From: Antedon mediterranea
Lineage: Eukaryota; Echinodermata; Crinoidea; Comatulida; Antedonidae
NCBI RefSeq assembly: GCF_964355755.1
Contig: NC_092677.1
Span: 8,952,601 to 9,012,600, forward strand
DNA: 60,000 nt
Reading direction: 5' to 3'
In this document: positions 58,801 through 60,000 of the stretch, piece after piece
Layout: each line of letters starts with the position of its first letter
Numbering within the stretch: position 1 is the stretch's first letter
Position numbers and translations under genes: made by a program
The notes under the pieces: model-generated
The model's database searches: none
Seen by the model: only the letters and a program-made list of their open reading frames with translations
What the model was told of the DNA's origin: nothing

Positions 58801-60000
58801 GCTTCAACAAGCATATGCAAGATTGGAGCTGAAAGAAAAACAGTTAAAGGAATTATCTGATGCCATGCGAGAACTTACTCCAGAAGAACACCTTACCAAG
58901 CAATACACAGAGCAAGCTTCAAAGGCAGCACTTGATGCAAAGATCTTCCGTGAACAGAAAATGAGAGAAATGGAGAGTGCCATTGAGAAGATCAAAGCTG
59001 AGAAACAAAAACGAGAAGAGGAACGTCGATGTAAGATGCAGCAGCAAATCCAAGCATTGGAGGAGGAGATTGAAGCAGATAAGCAACGGGATGAGCAGCG
59101 TGCAAAACAAATGGAAGATGATCGTGCACGAGCCCGTGATCACCAAATAGAAGAAAAAGAACGTCGTCTTCAAGCTGATATTGAAAAGGCAGAAAATGAG
59201 GATGCTAAAGAGGTAATGATAAATGAAAAAAAAAATAATTTACCTAATAGAAATTGGAATTAATAACATAACATGGTTAGTTTGTATTAAATAAGAACAC
59301 TAGCAAAATTGTAAAGTATCCTTTGATTTCTGGATTTTTTAAACTATAAGTTGATTCTGAATTTGTTACAGAAATTATTAAAGGAGCACCAAGAAAATAT
59401 GGAGAAATTCCAAAAGGCTCATGATGCTGAAATGCAGAAGAACAAAGAAAGTGTGAAAGCCAAACTAGAAGAGAGAAGAAAGAGAAAGCAGTCATTGGAG
59501 ATGGCACGTATCAAGACAGACTCTGAACGTCAAGTTGACACTGACGAAAGACGAGAGCAAGACCAAATGAACCTTATTCAACAAAAAGGTGGGTTTATAC
59601 TACATGTTAACTATACTGAATGCAGTCGAATCTTACTATTTCGAAACACCTATAAATAATAATAACAATCCTCATCAAAGGCCCATTATAATAATATAAG
59701 GGATCTTAATGTATTGTCCAATTTGTCACCAAAAGAACCCCGCTATTTTCAGTATATGTTCTACCGTAGTTTTTCTTAATGTTTATCGACTATGTTTTCT
59801 ATCCACCAGGTACTGCTGAACTTACTGATACAATTAATAACACTCAGCTTCTTGGTGAGCCTGGATACATACCTCCAGAAGGATTGCCACCAGGAGTTGA
59901 CCCTAATATGTTCTCTGCCCTCATGACATCCCCACTGTTCCAGAATGTTCGAGAGATGGAAGAGATGTTGATAAATAGTGGAGGAGTGGCTGGCAGTGGT
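1..60000 (+). CDS. Giant type I membrane protein: ephrin-receptor-like Cys-rich ectodomain, TM helix, coiled-coil tail (partial, 108 exons)
   Basis: One multi-exon gene fills the window and is cut at both ends. I followed 108 exons by matching protein repeats to splice borders. Every one of the 107 junctions keeps one frame, giving 26,314 coding bases (about 8,770 residues), and 106 introns are GT-AG. Position 1 is the last base of a codon; the frame starts at 2. Domain order: about 6,470 residues of Cys-rich modules (1-49164), a membrane-proximal region with a tetrabasic site (49270-51062), one TM helix (51068-51135 continuing at 51437), a helical linker, DP-x-TG repeats (about 53720-55170) and long coiled coils (about 55200-59588). 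The Cys modules match the Pfam family 'putative ephrin-receptor like' / GCC2_GCC3 by motif. Function is not known; a cell-surface adhesion or scaffold role is inference. Signal peptide and stop codon lie outside. The 5' and 3' limits and alternative splicing cannot be seen. Confidence 0.9.
1140..1366 (+). mobile_element. Degenerate tRNA-derived SINE (family A)
   Basis: It lies in the intron between exons 2 and 3. The region shares 'taagacagtggaaccg', 'gtacatctttcgagacgag' and 'gcatgtagttgaaaat' with the better copies at 8645 and 39826. The tRNA-like head is decayed and no clean B box remains. Small open frames here are chance. Confidence 0.6.
1913..1984. mobile_element. MITE fragment (family M)
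   Basis: This matches one half of the element at 22954-23122: 'caaactttatgtgaca', an A-run, then 'tgtgcccatatggacatgat'. The terminal inverted repeat of the other side is missing. It lies in the intron between exons 3 and 4. Confidence 0.55.
3594..3873 (+). mobile_element. tRNA-derived SINE (family B) with A-rich tail
   Basis: It lies in the intron between exons 6 and 7. The head 'gtggcttggtggttatgatg' looks like a tRNA A box and 'gggttcaagtcc' at about 3645 like a B box. A unique body follows and the element ends in an A-rich tail at about 3845-3872. A short tatcg microsatellite precedes it. It is not a functional tRNA: no complete cloverleaf is apparent. Confidence 0.65.
5085..9144 (+). 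CDS. Exons 9-16: ephrin-receptor-like Cys modules
   Basis: Exons 5085-5267, 5590-5709, 5805-6035, 6370-6594, 7021-7206, 7701-7928, 8281-8397, 8952-9144. All junctions are phase 1 inside a Gly codon (g|gn) until exon 16, which ends in phase 2 (gg|c). Visible modules include CDPGWYCDAPG, CPEGTYSNVSG, CEAGYYCVSGS, CPVGKYCSGTG, CDPGYYCDATG and CPPGTYANETG. Several N-x-S/T sequons occur. Exon 10 has a second in-frame acceptor at 5553 that would extend it to 5554-5709; I prefer 5590 because CILGSFESSPCPEG fits the module spacing. Exon 16 carries SDRKAHESGPFDD before CLEGFYC, faintly like the DRP module of later super-units. Introns 5268-5589, 6036-6369, 6595-7020 and 7929-8280 show nothing specific. 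Confidence 0.87.
7250..7332. repeat. Short tandem AT-rich repeat
   Basis: The block 'aaatatgcaaatt' recurs at about 7272, 7296 and 7316 with spacers, in the intron between exons 13 and 14. Simple-repeat origin is likely. Confidence 0.6.
8645..8872 (+). mobile_element. tRNA-derived SINE (family A)
   Basis: It lies in the intron between exons 15 and 16. The head 'gtgagtgagtggccgagtga' with 'ttaagacattggaaccgtaa' and 'gccataacatcggca' matches the copies at 27223 and 39826. The tail contains 'gcactgacccttag' and 'gcatgtagttgaaaat', shared with 1140-1366. The B box region is disrupted. Confidence 0.75.
10235..10748. repeat. Tandem array of a 92-bp unit (5 copies) next to a GC hairpin
   Basis: Units start at 10287, 10379, 10471, 10563 and 10655, each beginning 'gattaatttgataggtctcc'; copies differ at very few positions. 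A perfect 8-bp-arm hairpin (acccgccc-ca-gggcgggt, 10235-10252) lies 35 bp upstream and an A-run follows at 10749. It lies inside the 1.85-kb intron between exons 16 and 17, whose other parts (9145-10234) show no recognised element. A hairpin plus tandem core would fit a non-autonomous transposon, but termini were not identified. Confidence 0.8.
10994..14883 (+). CDS. Exons 17-25: Cys modules, including the first incomplete super-unit
   Basis: Exons 10994-11169, 11441-11702, 11905-12182, 12890-12985, 13293-13436, 13770-13931, 14043-14211, 14331-14509, 14728-14883. Exon 17 joins exon 16 across a 1.85-kb intron in phase 2. Exon 19 carries the 'GWYC ... GG.C.PG.YC' marker (CDPGWYCLNGS, then GGNCVPGQYCPEG). 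Exon 22 carries the 'GTYQDQEG ... CPQGYYCDNT' marker followed by PVVLFQNSTCPAG. These are the first copies of the beta and gamma markers of the super-repeat. Exon 21 carries the GYYCPEGQ...PPDYTCPIG module. Exon pairs 18/19 and 23/24 split a Gly codon in phase 2 where most paralogous junctions use phase 1. Intron 12183-12889 (707 bp) has only AT-rich DNA with short internal repeats; intron 13437-13769 shows nothing specific. Confidence 0.88.
14995..15203 (+). pseudogene. Remnant of a retroelement ORF C-terminus
   Basis: With frame breaks the sequence reads like the end of a non-LTR retrotransposon polymerase: LDPESPEES, then TVPIVKQLDTDSFKQRFD, with a stop at about 15200. The phrase 'x-D-S-F-K-x-R-F/L-D' is common just before LINE ORF2 stop codons. 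It lies in the intron between exons 25 and 26, 80 bp upstream of a possible LTR, so the element class is uncertain. Confidence 0.4.
15282..15636 (+). mobile_element. Possible solo LTR
   Basis: The 355-bp segment begins TGTAAT and ends ATTACA, giving the 5'-TG...CA-3' form of LTRs with short inverted ends. It has an internal AATAAA near 15560. It also holds about three 33-bp direct repeats around 'cacctcacagccact' (15372-15470). Flanking 5-mers do not match, so no target-site duplication supports it. Confidence 0.35.
15863..19748 (+). CDS. Exons 26-33: Cys modules; super-unit 1 begins at exon 28
   Basis: Exons 15863-15976, 16332-16559, 16695-17063, 17160-17324, 17958-18242, 18488-18727, 18909-19070, 19581-19748. 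All are phase 1 at both ends, so any could be duplicated or skipped without changing frame. Exon 28 (369 bp) holds the alpha marker: YGIDRPQPDG, then an acidic DDAQTGFGGRCPIGHFC. Exon 30 is the beta-like GYYCNGGS...GDMCSAGFYC module. Exon 32 is the gamma module (GTYQDQVGQWTCKDC, CDNVMEPVVLYNES). Exons 29 and 33 encode the glycosylation-prone CPPGTFNNLTG and CPRGTFNNLTH modules. Intron 15977-16331 and intron 19071-19580 (510 bp) show only AT-rich sequence. Confidence 0.9.
17411..17705. repeat. 21-bp minisatellite, about 14 copies
   Basis: The unit 'ctatcataagctatcacatg' plus one base repeats with few substitutions in the intron between exons 29 and 30. Because 21 is a multiple of three it creates a 102-codon open frame of SYHMSII repeats. 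That frame is not joined to any exon and is not a gene. Confidence 0.92.
19984..23482 (+). CDS. Exons 34-41: Cys modules; super-unit 2 begins at exon 37
   Basis: Exons 19984-20217, 20393-20551, 20711-21007, 21236-21484, 21678-21854, 22065-22316, 22576-22878, 23299-23482. Exon 37 is the alpha module (TSGLDRPNPGADN, CPEQSVYTG), completed in exon 38 by VGGVCPVGHYC: a phase-1 intron here interrupts what is a single exon (28) in super-unit 1. Exon 39 holds the beta module (CDAGWYCEGS, HGGKCQPGYYCPRG). Exon 41 begins the gamma module (CPSGTYQPDSGQWDCDTC, CPAGYYCD) and ends in phase 2 within Asn. Exon 36 has GGYYCPNG...PPDYRCPAGMHC. Sequons are common (NATHLT, NVTLNDT, NYTD). Confidence 0.9.
22954..23122. 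mobile_element. MITE with terminal inverted repeats (family M, complete)
   Basis: This 169-bp element lies between exons 40 and 41. The left end 'taaagccttgtctacattat' and the reverse complement of the right end 'taaagctctgtctacactat' pair as inverted repeats and continue into tcaaact. The interior has 'gtgatgtacccatatatg' and two 'cactaccatatttgg' copies. Related elements are at 1913, 25439 and 57658. Confidence 0.75.
23649..28070 (+). CDS. Exons 42-50: Cys modules; super-unit 3 begins at exon 47
   Basis: Exons 23649-23935, 24047-24193, 24423-24620, 25147-25342, 25611-25816, 26096-26335, 26766-27137, 27384-27666, 27820-28070. Exon 42 completes the gamma module of unit 2 (NSLGVVVINDTITC). 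Exon 47 is the alpha module of unit 3 (YGVDVATPLGEYNV, QTGVGSICPEGHYC). Exon 48 (372 bp) is a fused exon spanning a CPPGHYCPPGT module and the beta module (CAPGWYCSGSS, GGECQPGYYCPEG). Exon 50 is the gamma module (GTYQDEEGQSSCKIC, CDNTMTWVVLNNDT). Junctions 45/46 and 49/50 are phase 2 (tg|g Trp, at|a Ile). Intron 24621-25146 shows nothing specific. Confidence 0.9.
25439..25576. mobile_element. MITE (family M)
   Basis: It lies between exons 45 and 46. The left end 'taaactctgtgtacactatc' and right end 'tttgatagtatgaatagagc' are inverted relative to each other. The interior has 'ccaaatatgggagtgata' as in other copies. Length is about 138 bp. Confidence 0.7.
26436..26745. repeat. Direct duplication of about 140 bp
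   Basis: Copy 1 (26436-26575) and copy 2 (26609-26745) share 'cacctaaatatt', 'ccactgcagttgcagatatg' and 'gtcaaaaggcttgaa' in order with scattered differences. They lie in the intron between exons 47 and 48, just before the exon 48 acceptor. Neither copy is coding. Confidence 0.8.
27223..27320 (+). mobile_element. tRNA-derived SINE head (family A, truncated)
   Basis: It lies between exons 48 and 49. There is a perfect A-box-like TGGCCGAGCGG at 27233-27243 and a B-box-like GGTTCGAGGCT at 27288-27298, as in class II (Leu/Ser) tRNAs. Only the tRNA-related head and the following 'ccatggttctgg' remain. Confidence 0.8.
28285..32035 (+). CDS. Exons 51-59: Cys modules; super-unit 4 begins at exon 56
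   Basis: Exons 28285-28422, 28542-28731, 29217-29398, 29643-29867, 30023-30166, 30437-30565, 30946-31114, 31448-31542, 31877-32035. The alpha module of unit 4 is split between exon 56 (TSRVDRPNPTAFEND) and exon 57 (HTGYGGVCPTGHFC). Exon 58 (95 bp) is the shortest and encodes the CPNGT...CPKGTFNNLTG module. Exon 59 carries the beta module (CNPGWYCISGA, SGGQCQIG). Junctions 52/53 (gg|a) and 57/58 (tc|a) are phase 2. Introns 30566-30945, 31115-31447 and 31543-31876 are AT-rich without recognised elements, apart from a short inverted repeat near 31230-31276. Confidence 0.9.
28753..29105. repeat. 44-bp minisatellite, 8 copies
   Basis: Units begin 'acaataaaatggatagttta' at 28753, 28797, 28841, 28885, 28929, 28973, 29017 and 29061. 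The first seven are nearly identical and the last has a few changes. It lies between exons 52 and 53. There are no unique spacers, so it is not CRISPR-like. Confidence 0.95.
29880..29945. mobile_element. Possible retroposon tail (taa microsatellite plus 'tatttatatagcgcc')
   Basis: A taa run is followed by 'acagtatttatatagcgcct', a short sequence I recall as common at retroposon ends in several invertebrate genomes. The body of the element is not recognised. It is in the intron between exons 54 and 55. Confidence 0.35.
32285..32398 (-). mobile_element. tRNA-derived SINE head (family B), reverse orientation
   Basis: The reverse complement reads like the 3594 element: 'ttggtgattaacatgcttgc' and 'tcctaacctagtgcc' near a B-box-like segment (gattgaaccctgg on the + strand). 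It lies between exons 59 and 60. Confidence 0.55.
32449..36283 (+). CDS. Exons 60-68: Cys modules; super-unit 5 begins at exon 67
   Basis: Exons 32449-32601, 32795-32974, 33202-33423, 33514-33624, 33881-34117, 34358-34645, 34987-35279, 35586-35889, 36070-36283. Exon 62 is the gamma module of unit 4 (GTYQNEEGQWTCKEC, CDDVNGPIVNYTTN). Exon 66 ends in phase 0 (aaa|attcaa), giving NLYKIQQCRDCDGGYYC; this is the only phase-0 junction within units 1-5. Exon 67 is the alpha module of unit 5 (DSGVDRMDPNNED, HTGSGGVCPPGFYC) in one exon. Exon 68 ends in phase 2 within a Ser codon (ag|t). Introns 34646-34986 and 35280-35585 show nothing specific. Confidence 0.9.
36756..41243 (+). CDS. Exons 69-75: Cys modules of super-unit 5
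   Basis: Exons 36756-36934, 37296-37475, 38974-39324, 39420-39557, 40199-40354, 40536-40751, 41058-41243. Exon 69 is the beta module (SDGWYCIKGAS, IGGKCQPGYYCPAG). Exon 71 (351 bp) fuses CEQGYYCPRGQ, the gamma module (GTYQDTRGKWTCKEC, CNATFGPVDFYGS) and a CPRGTFNNITG module, which are separate exons in other units. The intron before it (37476-38973) contains a complete DNA transposon yet the frame is kept. Exon 72 has CIGGTVCDETG, where the usual G-Y-Y-C is G-T-V-C. Introns 36284-36755, 36935-37295 and 40752-41057 show nothing specific. Confidence 0.9.
37589..38853. mobile_element. Tc1/mariner pogo/Tigger-like DNA transposon, non-autonomous
   Basis: The ends are perfect 24-bp inverted repeats starting CAGTCAACTCTCCC (37589-37612 and 38830-38853). 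They are flanked on both sides by TA (37587-37588 and 38854-38855), the target duplication of this superfamily. CAGT-type termini are typical of the pogo/Tigger group. Weaker inverted similarity continues inwards (ctggttttt... / ...aaaaccag). The 1,265-bp interior has no transposase-length frame; a 69-codon frame at 38498 shows no recognisable motif. It sits in the intron between exons 70 and 71 and is excised with it. Confidence 0.85.
38383..38406. repeat. Perfect 24-bp palindrome
   Basis: Arms cagggagttg and caactccctg flank a central ttaa, with no mismatch. It lies inside the pogo/Tigger-like element. The same arm sequence (gcagggagttgt) occurs as a direct pair at 12609 and 12651 in another intron, so it may be a nested MITE terminus. 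Confidence 0.8.
39826..40141 (+). mobile_element. tRNA-derived SINE (family A), near full length
   Basis: At about 316 bp this is the most complete copy, between exons 72 and 73. It has the head 'tgagtggccgtgcagttaag', B box 'ggttcgaggct' at about 39890, and the body 'ctcggataatgactataaac', 'tccagtgtacacatctag' and 'gtacatctttcgagacgag'. It ends near 'ttacccagtataaatatat' and a short caatcaatca tail. Confidence 0.85.
41335..45125 (+). CDS. Exons 76-83: Cys modules of super-unit 6
   Basis: Exons 41335-41712, 41926-42248, 42407-42914, 43074-43305, 43462-43661, 44221-44415, 44652-44753, 44925-45125. Exon 76 (378 bp) holds the alpha module (VSGVDKPDPVML, IGDVCPEGHFC). The beta module is split by a phase-0 intron between exons 77 (CDPGWYCSGGAEEAQ) and 78 (GGLCQPGEYCPRG), a position not seen in other units. 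Exon 78 (508 bp) fuses several modules and begins the gamma module (GYYQNDIGQSECKEC), completed in exon 79 (YFCDNTAAPVTG). Exon 77 has a second in-frame acceptor at 41880 that would add 15 residues; I prefer 41926, which restores YPEGCPAGTYND as in paralogues. Confidence 0.9.
43828..44153 (-). mobile_element. 5'-truncated LINE 3' end (CR1/Rex1-like)
   Basis: On the - strand a frame ends LRLLSVKTNRYAKSFIPSGI and IQYNRKSRR then stop. This matches the usual C-terminus of CR1/Jockey-group ORF2 proteins (R-x-x-R-x-x-S-F-x-P-x-x-I). It is followed by a 3' UTR and a tail of (TTATC)n, seen on the + strand as gataa repeats at about 43832-43852. It lies between exons 80 and 81. Confidence 0.7.
45393..48382 (+). 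CDS. Exons 84-90: terminal divergent Cys modules
   Basis: Exons 45393-45650, 45924-46136, 46308-46448, 46590-46727, 46948-47073, 47414-47527, 47867-48382. All are phase 1-1. Modules remain recognisable (CEAGHYCETTG, CPVGYFCES, CTAGYICYSGS, CPPGFWCNMEG) but the alpha/beta/gamma order stops. Exon 87 contains CDPGLVISYEGAG, where a Tyr-Cys pair is lost. Exon 90 (516 bp) is a fused exon with closely packed CPAGHYC, CTEGLYC, CQPGYYC and CPGGSYC motifs, then CEICPGGQYGNDDD, which looks like a transition to TNFR/EGF-type Cys spacing. Introns 47074-47413, 47528-47866 and 48383-48775 show nothing recognisable. Confidence 0.88.
48776..49164 (+). CDS. Exon 91: last Cys-rich exon, EGF/TNFR-like spacing
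   Basis: This exon enters in phase 1 and leaves in phase 0 (cag|gtaaat). It starts with the usual GYYCPANSSEST and CPIGTYNNKEYG module. It then changes to denser cysteines without the G-Y-Y-C signature: CLDCPIDHFN, CFHCGSEAYQ, CLCSGTGREF, CPCAHGYETI and CVKHLYDLCSEG. This resembles the GCC2_GCC3-to-EGF transitions common at the membrane side of such ectodomains, but I cannot assign a specific fold. It marks the end of the long repeat array; the next exon lacks the motif altogether. Confidence 0.87.
49270..50711 (+). CDS. Exons 92-94: membrane-proximal ectodomain with tetrabasic site and cupredoxin-like segment
   Basis: Exons 49270-49570, 49790-50069, 50549-50711. Exon 92 has four early cysteines (CLSPDKY, CICEVDD, CDLEC) and then a beta-rich stretch. 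Exon 93 encodes SNSTVSSRRRRDVSNS, a good proprotein-convertase type site, and then CLLYGETMMFSVDNTHYPVYDR. Exon 94 continues NLYNTNEQFDYGGF and FVDPGVYVFYMSDNPNRKM. The pattern 'aromatic/hydrophobic strand, HYPVY, then PGVYVFYMSD' resembles cupredoxin-like beta sandwiches; this is a family-level guess from motif shape, and no complete copper-ligand set is evident. A GTAAGT inside exon 93 at 49886 is not used in this model because splicing there would break the frame. Confidence 0.85.
49909..49920 (+). other. Tetrabasic RRRR proprotein-convertase-like site
   Basis: Codons cga aga cgt aga encode four consecutive arginines within SSRRRRDVSNS, in the ectodomain about 230 residues before the membrane helix. 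Furin-type enzymes recognise R-x-K/R-R. The flanking Ser/Asn-rich residues suggest an exposed loop. Cleavage would leave a short membrane-anchored stub and a very large releasable or non-covalently held ectodomain; whether cleavage occurs is inference. Confidence 0.55.
50947..51135 (+). CDS. Exon 95: membrane stalk and transmembrane helix
   Basis: This exon is phase 0 at both ends (ttaacag|tat ... tta|gtaagt). It begins YVRVMAENAQCSEDGPFF, closing the preceding beta domain, then a stalk SLESDILLTPD, then the hydrophobic run WILIGIMMACVFFLTILLII. The helix continues across the junction as AL|MLFRKYGW, where FRKYGWEK is a typical positively charged stop-transfer sequence. With the Cys-rich N-terminal side outside, the topology is type I. 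It is the only clear TM segment in the window. Intron 51136-51436 has nothing recognisable. Confidence 0.9.
51437..53825 (+). CDS. Exons 96-102: cytoplasmic juxtamembrane and helical linker, start of DP-x-TG repeats
   Basis: Exons 51437-51632, 51900-52036, 52254-52391, 52567-52677, 52958-53070, 53313-53473, 53598-53825. Exon 96 encodes the basic juxtamembrane stretch (RKYGWEK, RPKYRALIKN). Exon 97 has acidic and aromatic residues (DEFWDYDRQVDLEGF). Exons 97-100 look like amphipathic helices rich in Lys/Glu (KKSEELSIELERRKELG). Exons 101-102 shift to Gly/Pro-rich sequence with the first loop repeats (GAQLIKPGTDTIPINREELLGPDG, written in two parts: GAQLIKPG and INREELLGPDG; then LHPQNGHVMPIQG). 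Junction phases are mixed (0, 1, 2), unlike the phase-1 ectodomain. If the intron after exon 96 were retained, translation would stop at 51688. Confidence 0.88.
52744..52926 (-). mobile_element. SINE (family A) body, reverse orientation
   Basis: The reverse complement contains 'tctcggataaggactataaa', 'gtccagtgtacacatctgg', 'ctcgtgtgcat' and 'gtaccccggtgtactagtac'-like segments that line up with 39920-40070. The tRNA head is missing. It lies between exons 99 and 100. Confidence 0.7.
54131..57627 (+). CDS. Exon 103: 3.5-kb cytoplasmic exon with DP-x-TG repeats and coiled coils
   Basis: The exon runs from acceptor atcatag (ends 54130) in phase 1 to donor gag|gtaaac in phase 0; the open frame ends 33 bases into the intron. 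The N-terminal third (to about 55170) has short repeats of the form DP-x-TG-x-x-x-P-h-GG, for example IHPQTGVVYPVGG, IDPETGDVIPLGG, VDPLSGKVLQIHGG and EPLTGKLIPLGG, spaced about 20-35 residues and interrupted by a helical insert near 54720-54860. After FWRRQRQRED (about 55230) the sequence becomes helical and charged. A Ser/Thr-rich break lies near 56040-56200. From about 56205 to the end there is near-continuous Lys/Glu/Gln coiled coil with a basic patch KNRKSTRKSM. I do not recognise a catalytic domain. Antisense frames, for example 54960-55493, are shadows. Confidence 0.92.
57658..57786. mobile_element. MITE (family M)
   Basis: The left end 'taaagctctatctacactat' and the right end 'cagtattgagagagcttt' form inverted repeats. 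The interior has 'gatgtgcccaaatatggtag'. It begins at the stop codon of the read-through of exon 103, within the intron before exon 104, so it does not affect the spliced product. Confidence 0.75.
57879..60000 (+). CDS. Exons 104-108: continuing cytoplasmic coiled coil (3' end outside window)
   Basis: Exons 57879-58058, 58267-58581, 58724-59212, 59372-59588, 59810-60000 (partial). Junctions are phase 0 except 107/108 (phase 1). Exons 104-107 encode almost uninterrupted charged helix, for example EKERQKKILADRVAEKKRKK, KQKREEERRCKMQQQIQALE and ARDHQIEEKERRLQ. The few Pro/Gly points (AERPTLEQSLEGEDG, LIANSGSLAAADL) may be hinges. Exon 108 leaves the coiled coil: GYIPPEGLPPGVDPNMFSAL then MTSPLFQNVREMEEML, a Pro/Gly-rich linker and possible helical motif. 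It is still open at base 60000. Confidence 0.88.

Noticed and set aside
51437-60000. The cytoplasmic part as a separate gene starting at ATG 51437 or 54208
   Set aside because: Exon 95 joins exon 96 in phase 0 with good splice sites and completes a TM helix plus basic stop-transfer sequence; ATG 54208 is simply an internal Met of exon 103.

Overview
This is eukaryotic, and by its content animal, genomic DNA. It has many short coding exons separated by AT-rich introns with GT/AG borders, tRNA-derived SINEs, MITEs, a LINE tail, a pogo/Tigger-like DNA transposon and minisatellites. The extracellular cysteine-rich modules and repeat families suggest a marine invertebrate, perhaps a deuterostome such as an echinoderm. 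That assignment is inference only.

The whole window lies inside ONE gene on the + strand, open at both ends. I trace 108 coding exons (107 splice junctions). All join in a single reading frame to give about 26.3 kb of coding sequence, roughly 8,770 residues. Neither the start codon and signal peptide nor the stop codon is in the window. No promoter, polyadenylation site, RNA gene or second gene was recognised.

Layout: exons 1-91 (1-49164) encode an enormous extracellular array of cysteine modules of the ephrin-receptor-like / GCC2-GCC3 type (C-P-x-G-x-Y-C and C-x-x-C-x-x-G-Y-Y-C). From about 16.7 to 45.1 kb these form six tandem super-units of about 640-730 residues (9-11 exons), each with the same three diagnostic modules in the same order. 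Exons 92-95 (49270-51135) encode a membrane-proximal ectodomain with a tetrabasic RRRR site and a possible cupredoxin-like fold, then a single transmembrane helix. Exons 96-108 (51437-60000) encode a cytoplasmic part of about 2,000 residues or more: a helical linker, a run of short DP-x-TG-x-x-x-P-x-GG repeats, then very long charged coiled coils. Most of this sits in one 3.5-kb exon, in contrast to the 80-520-bp exons upstream.

The gene thus predicts a giant type I membrane protein with a rod-like, heavily N-glycosylated ectodomain and a long coiled-coil tail suited to scaffolding or cytoskeletal attachment. I do not recognise a named orthologue. Introns carry the mobile elements and minisatellites listed below; introns over 300 bp not mentioned hold only AT-rich sequence in which I see nothing specific.
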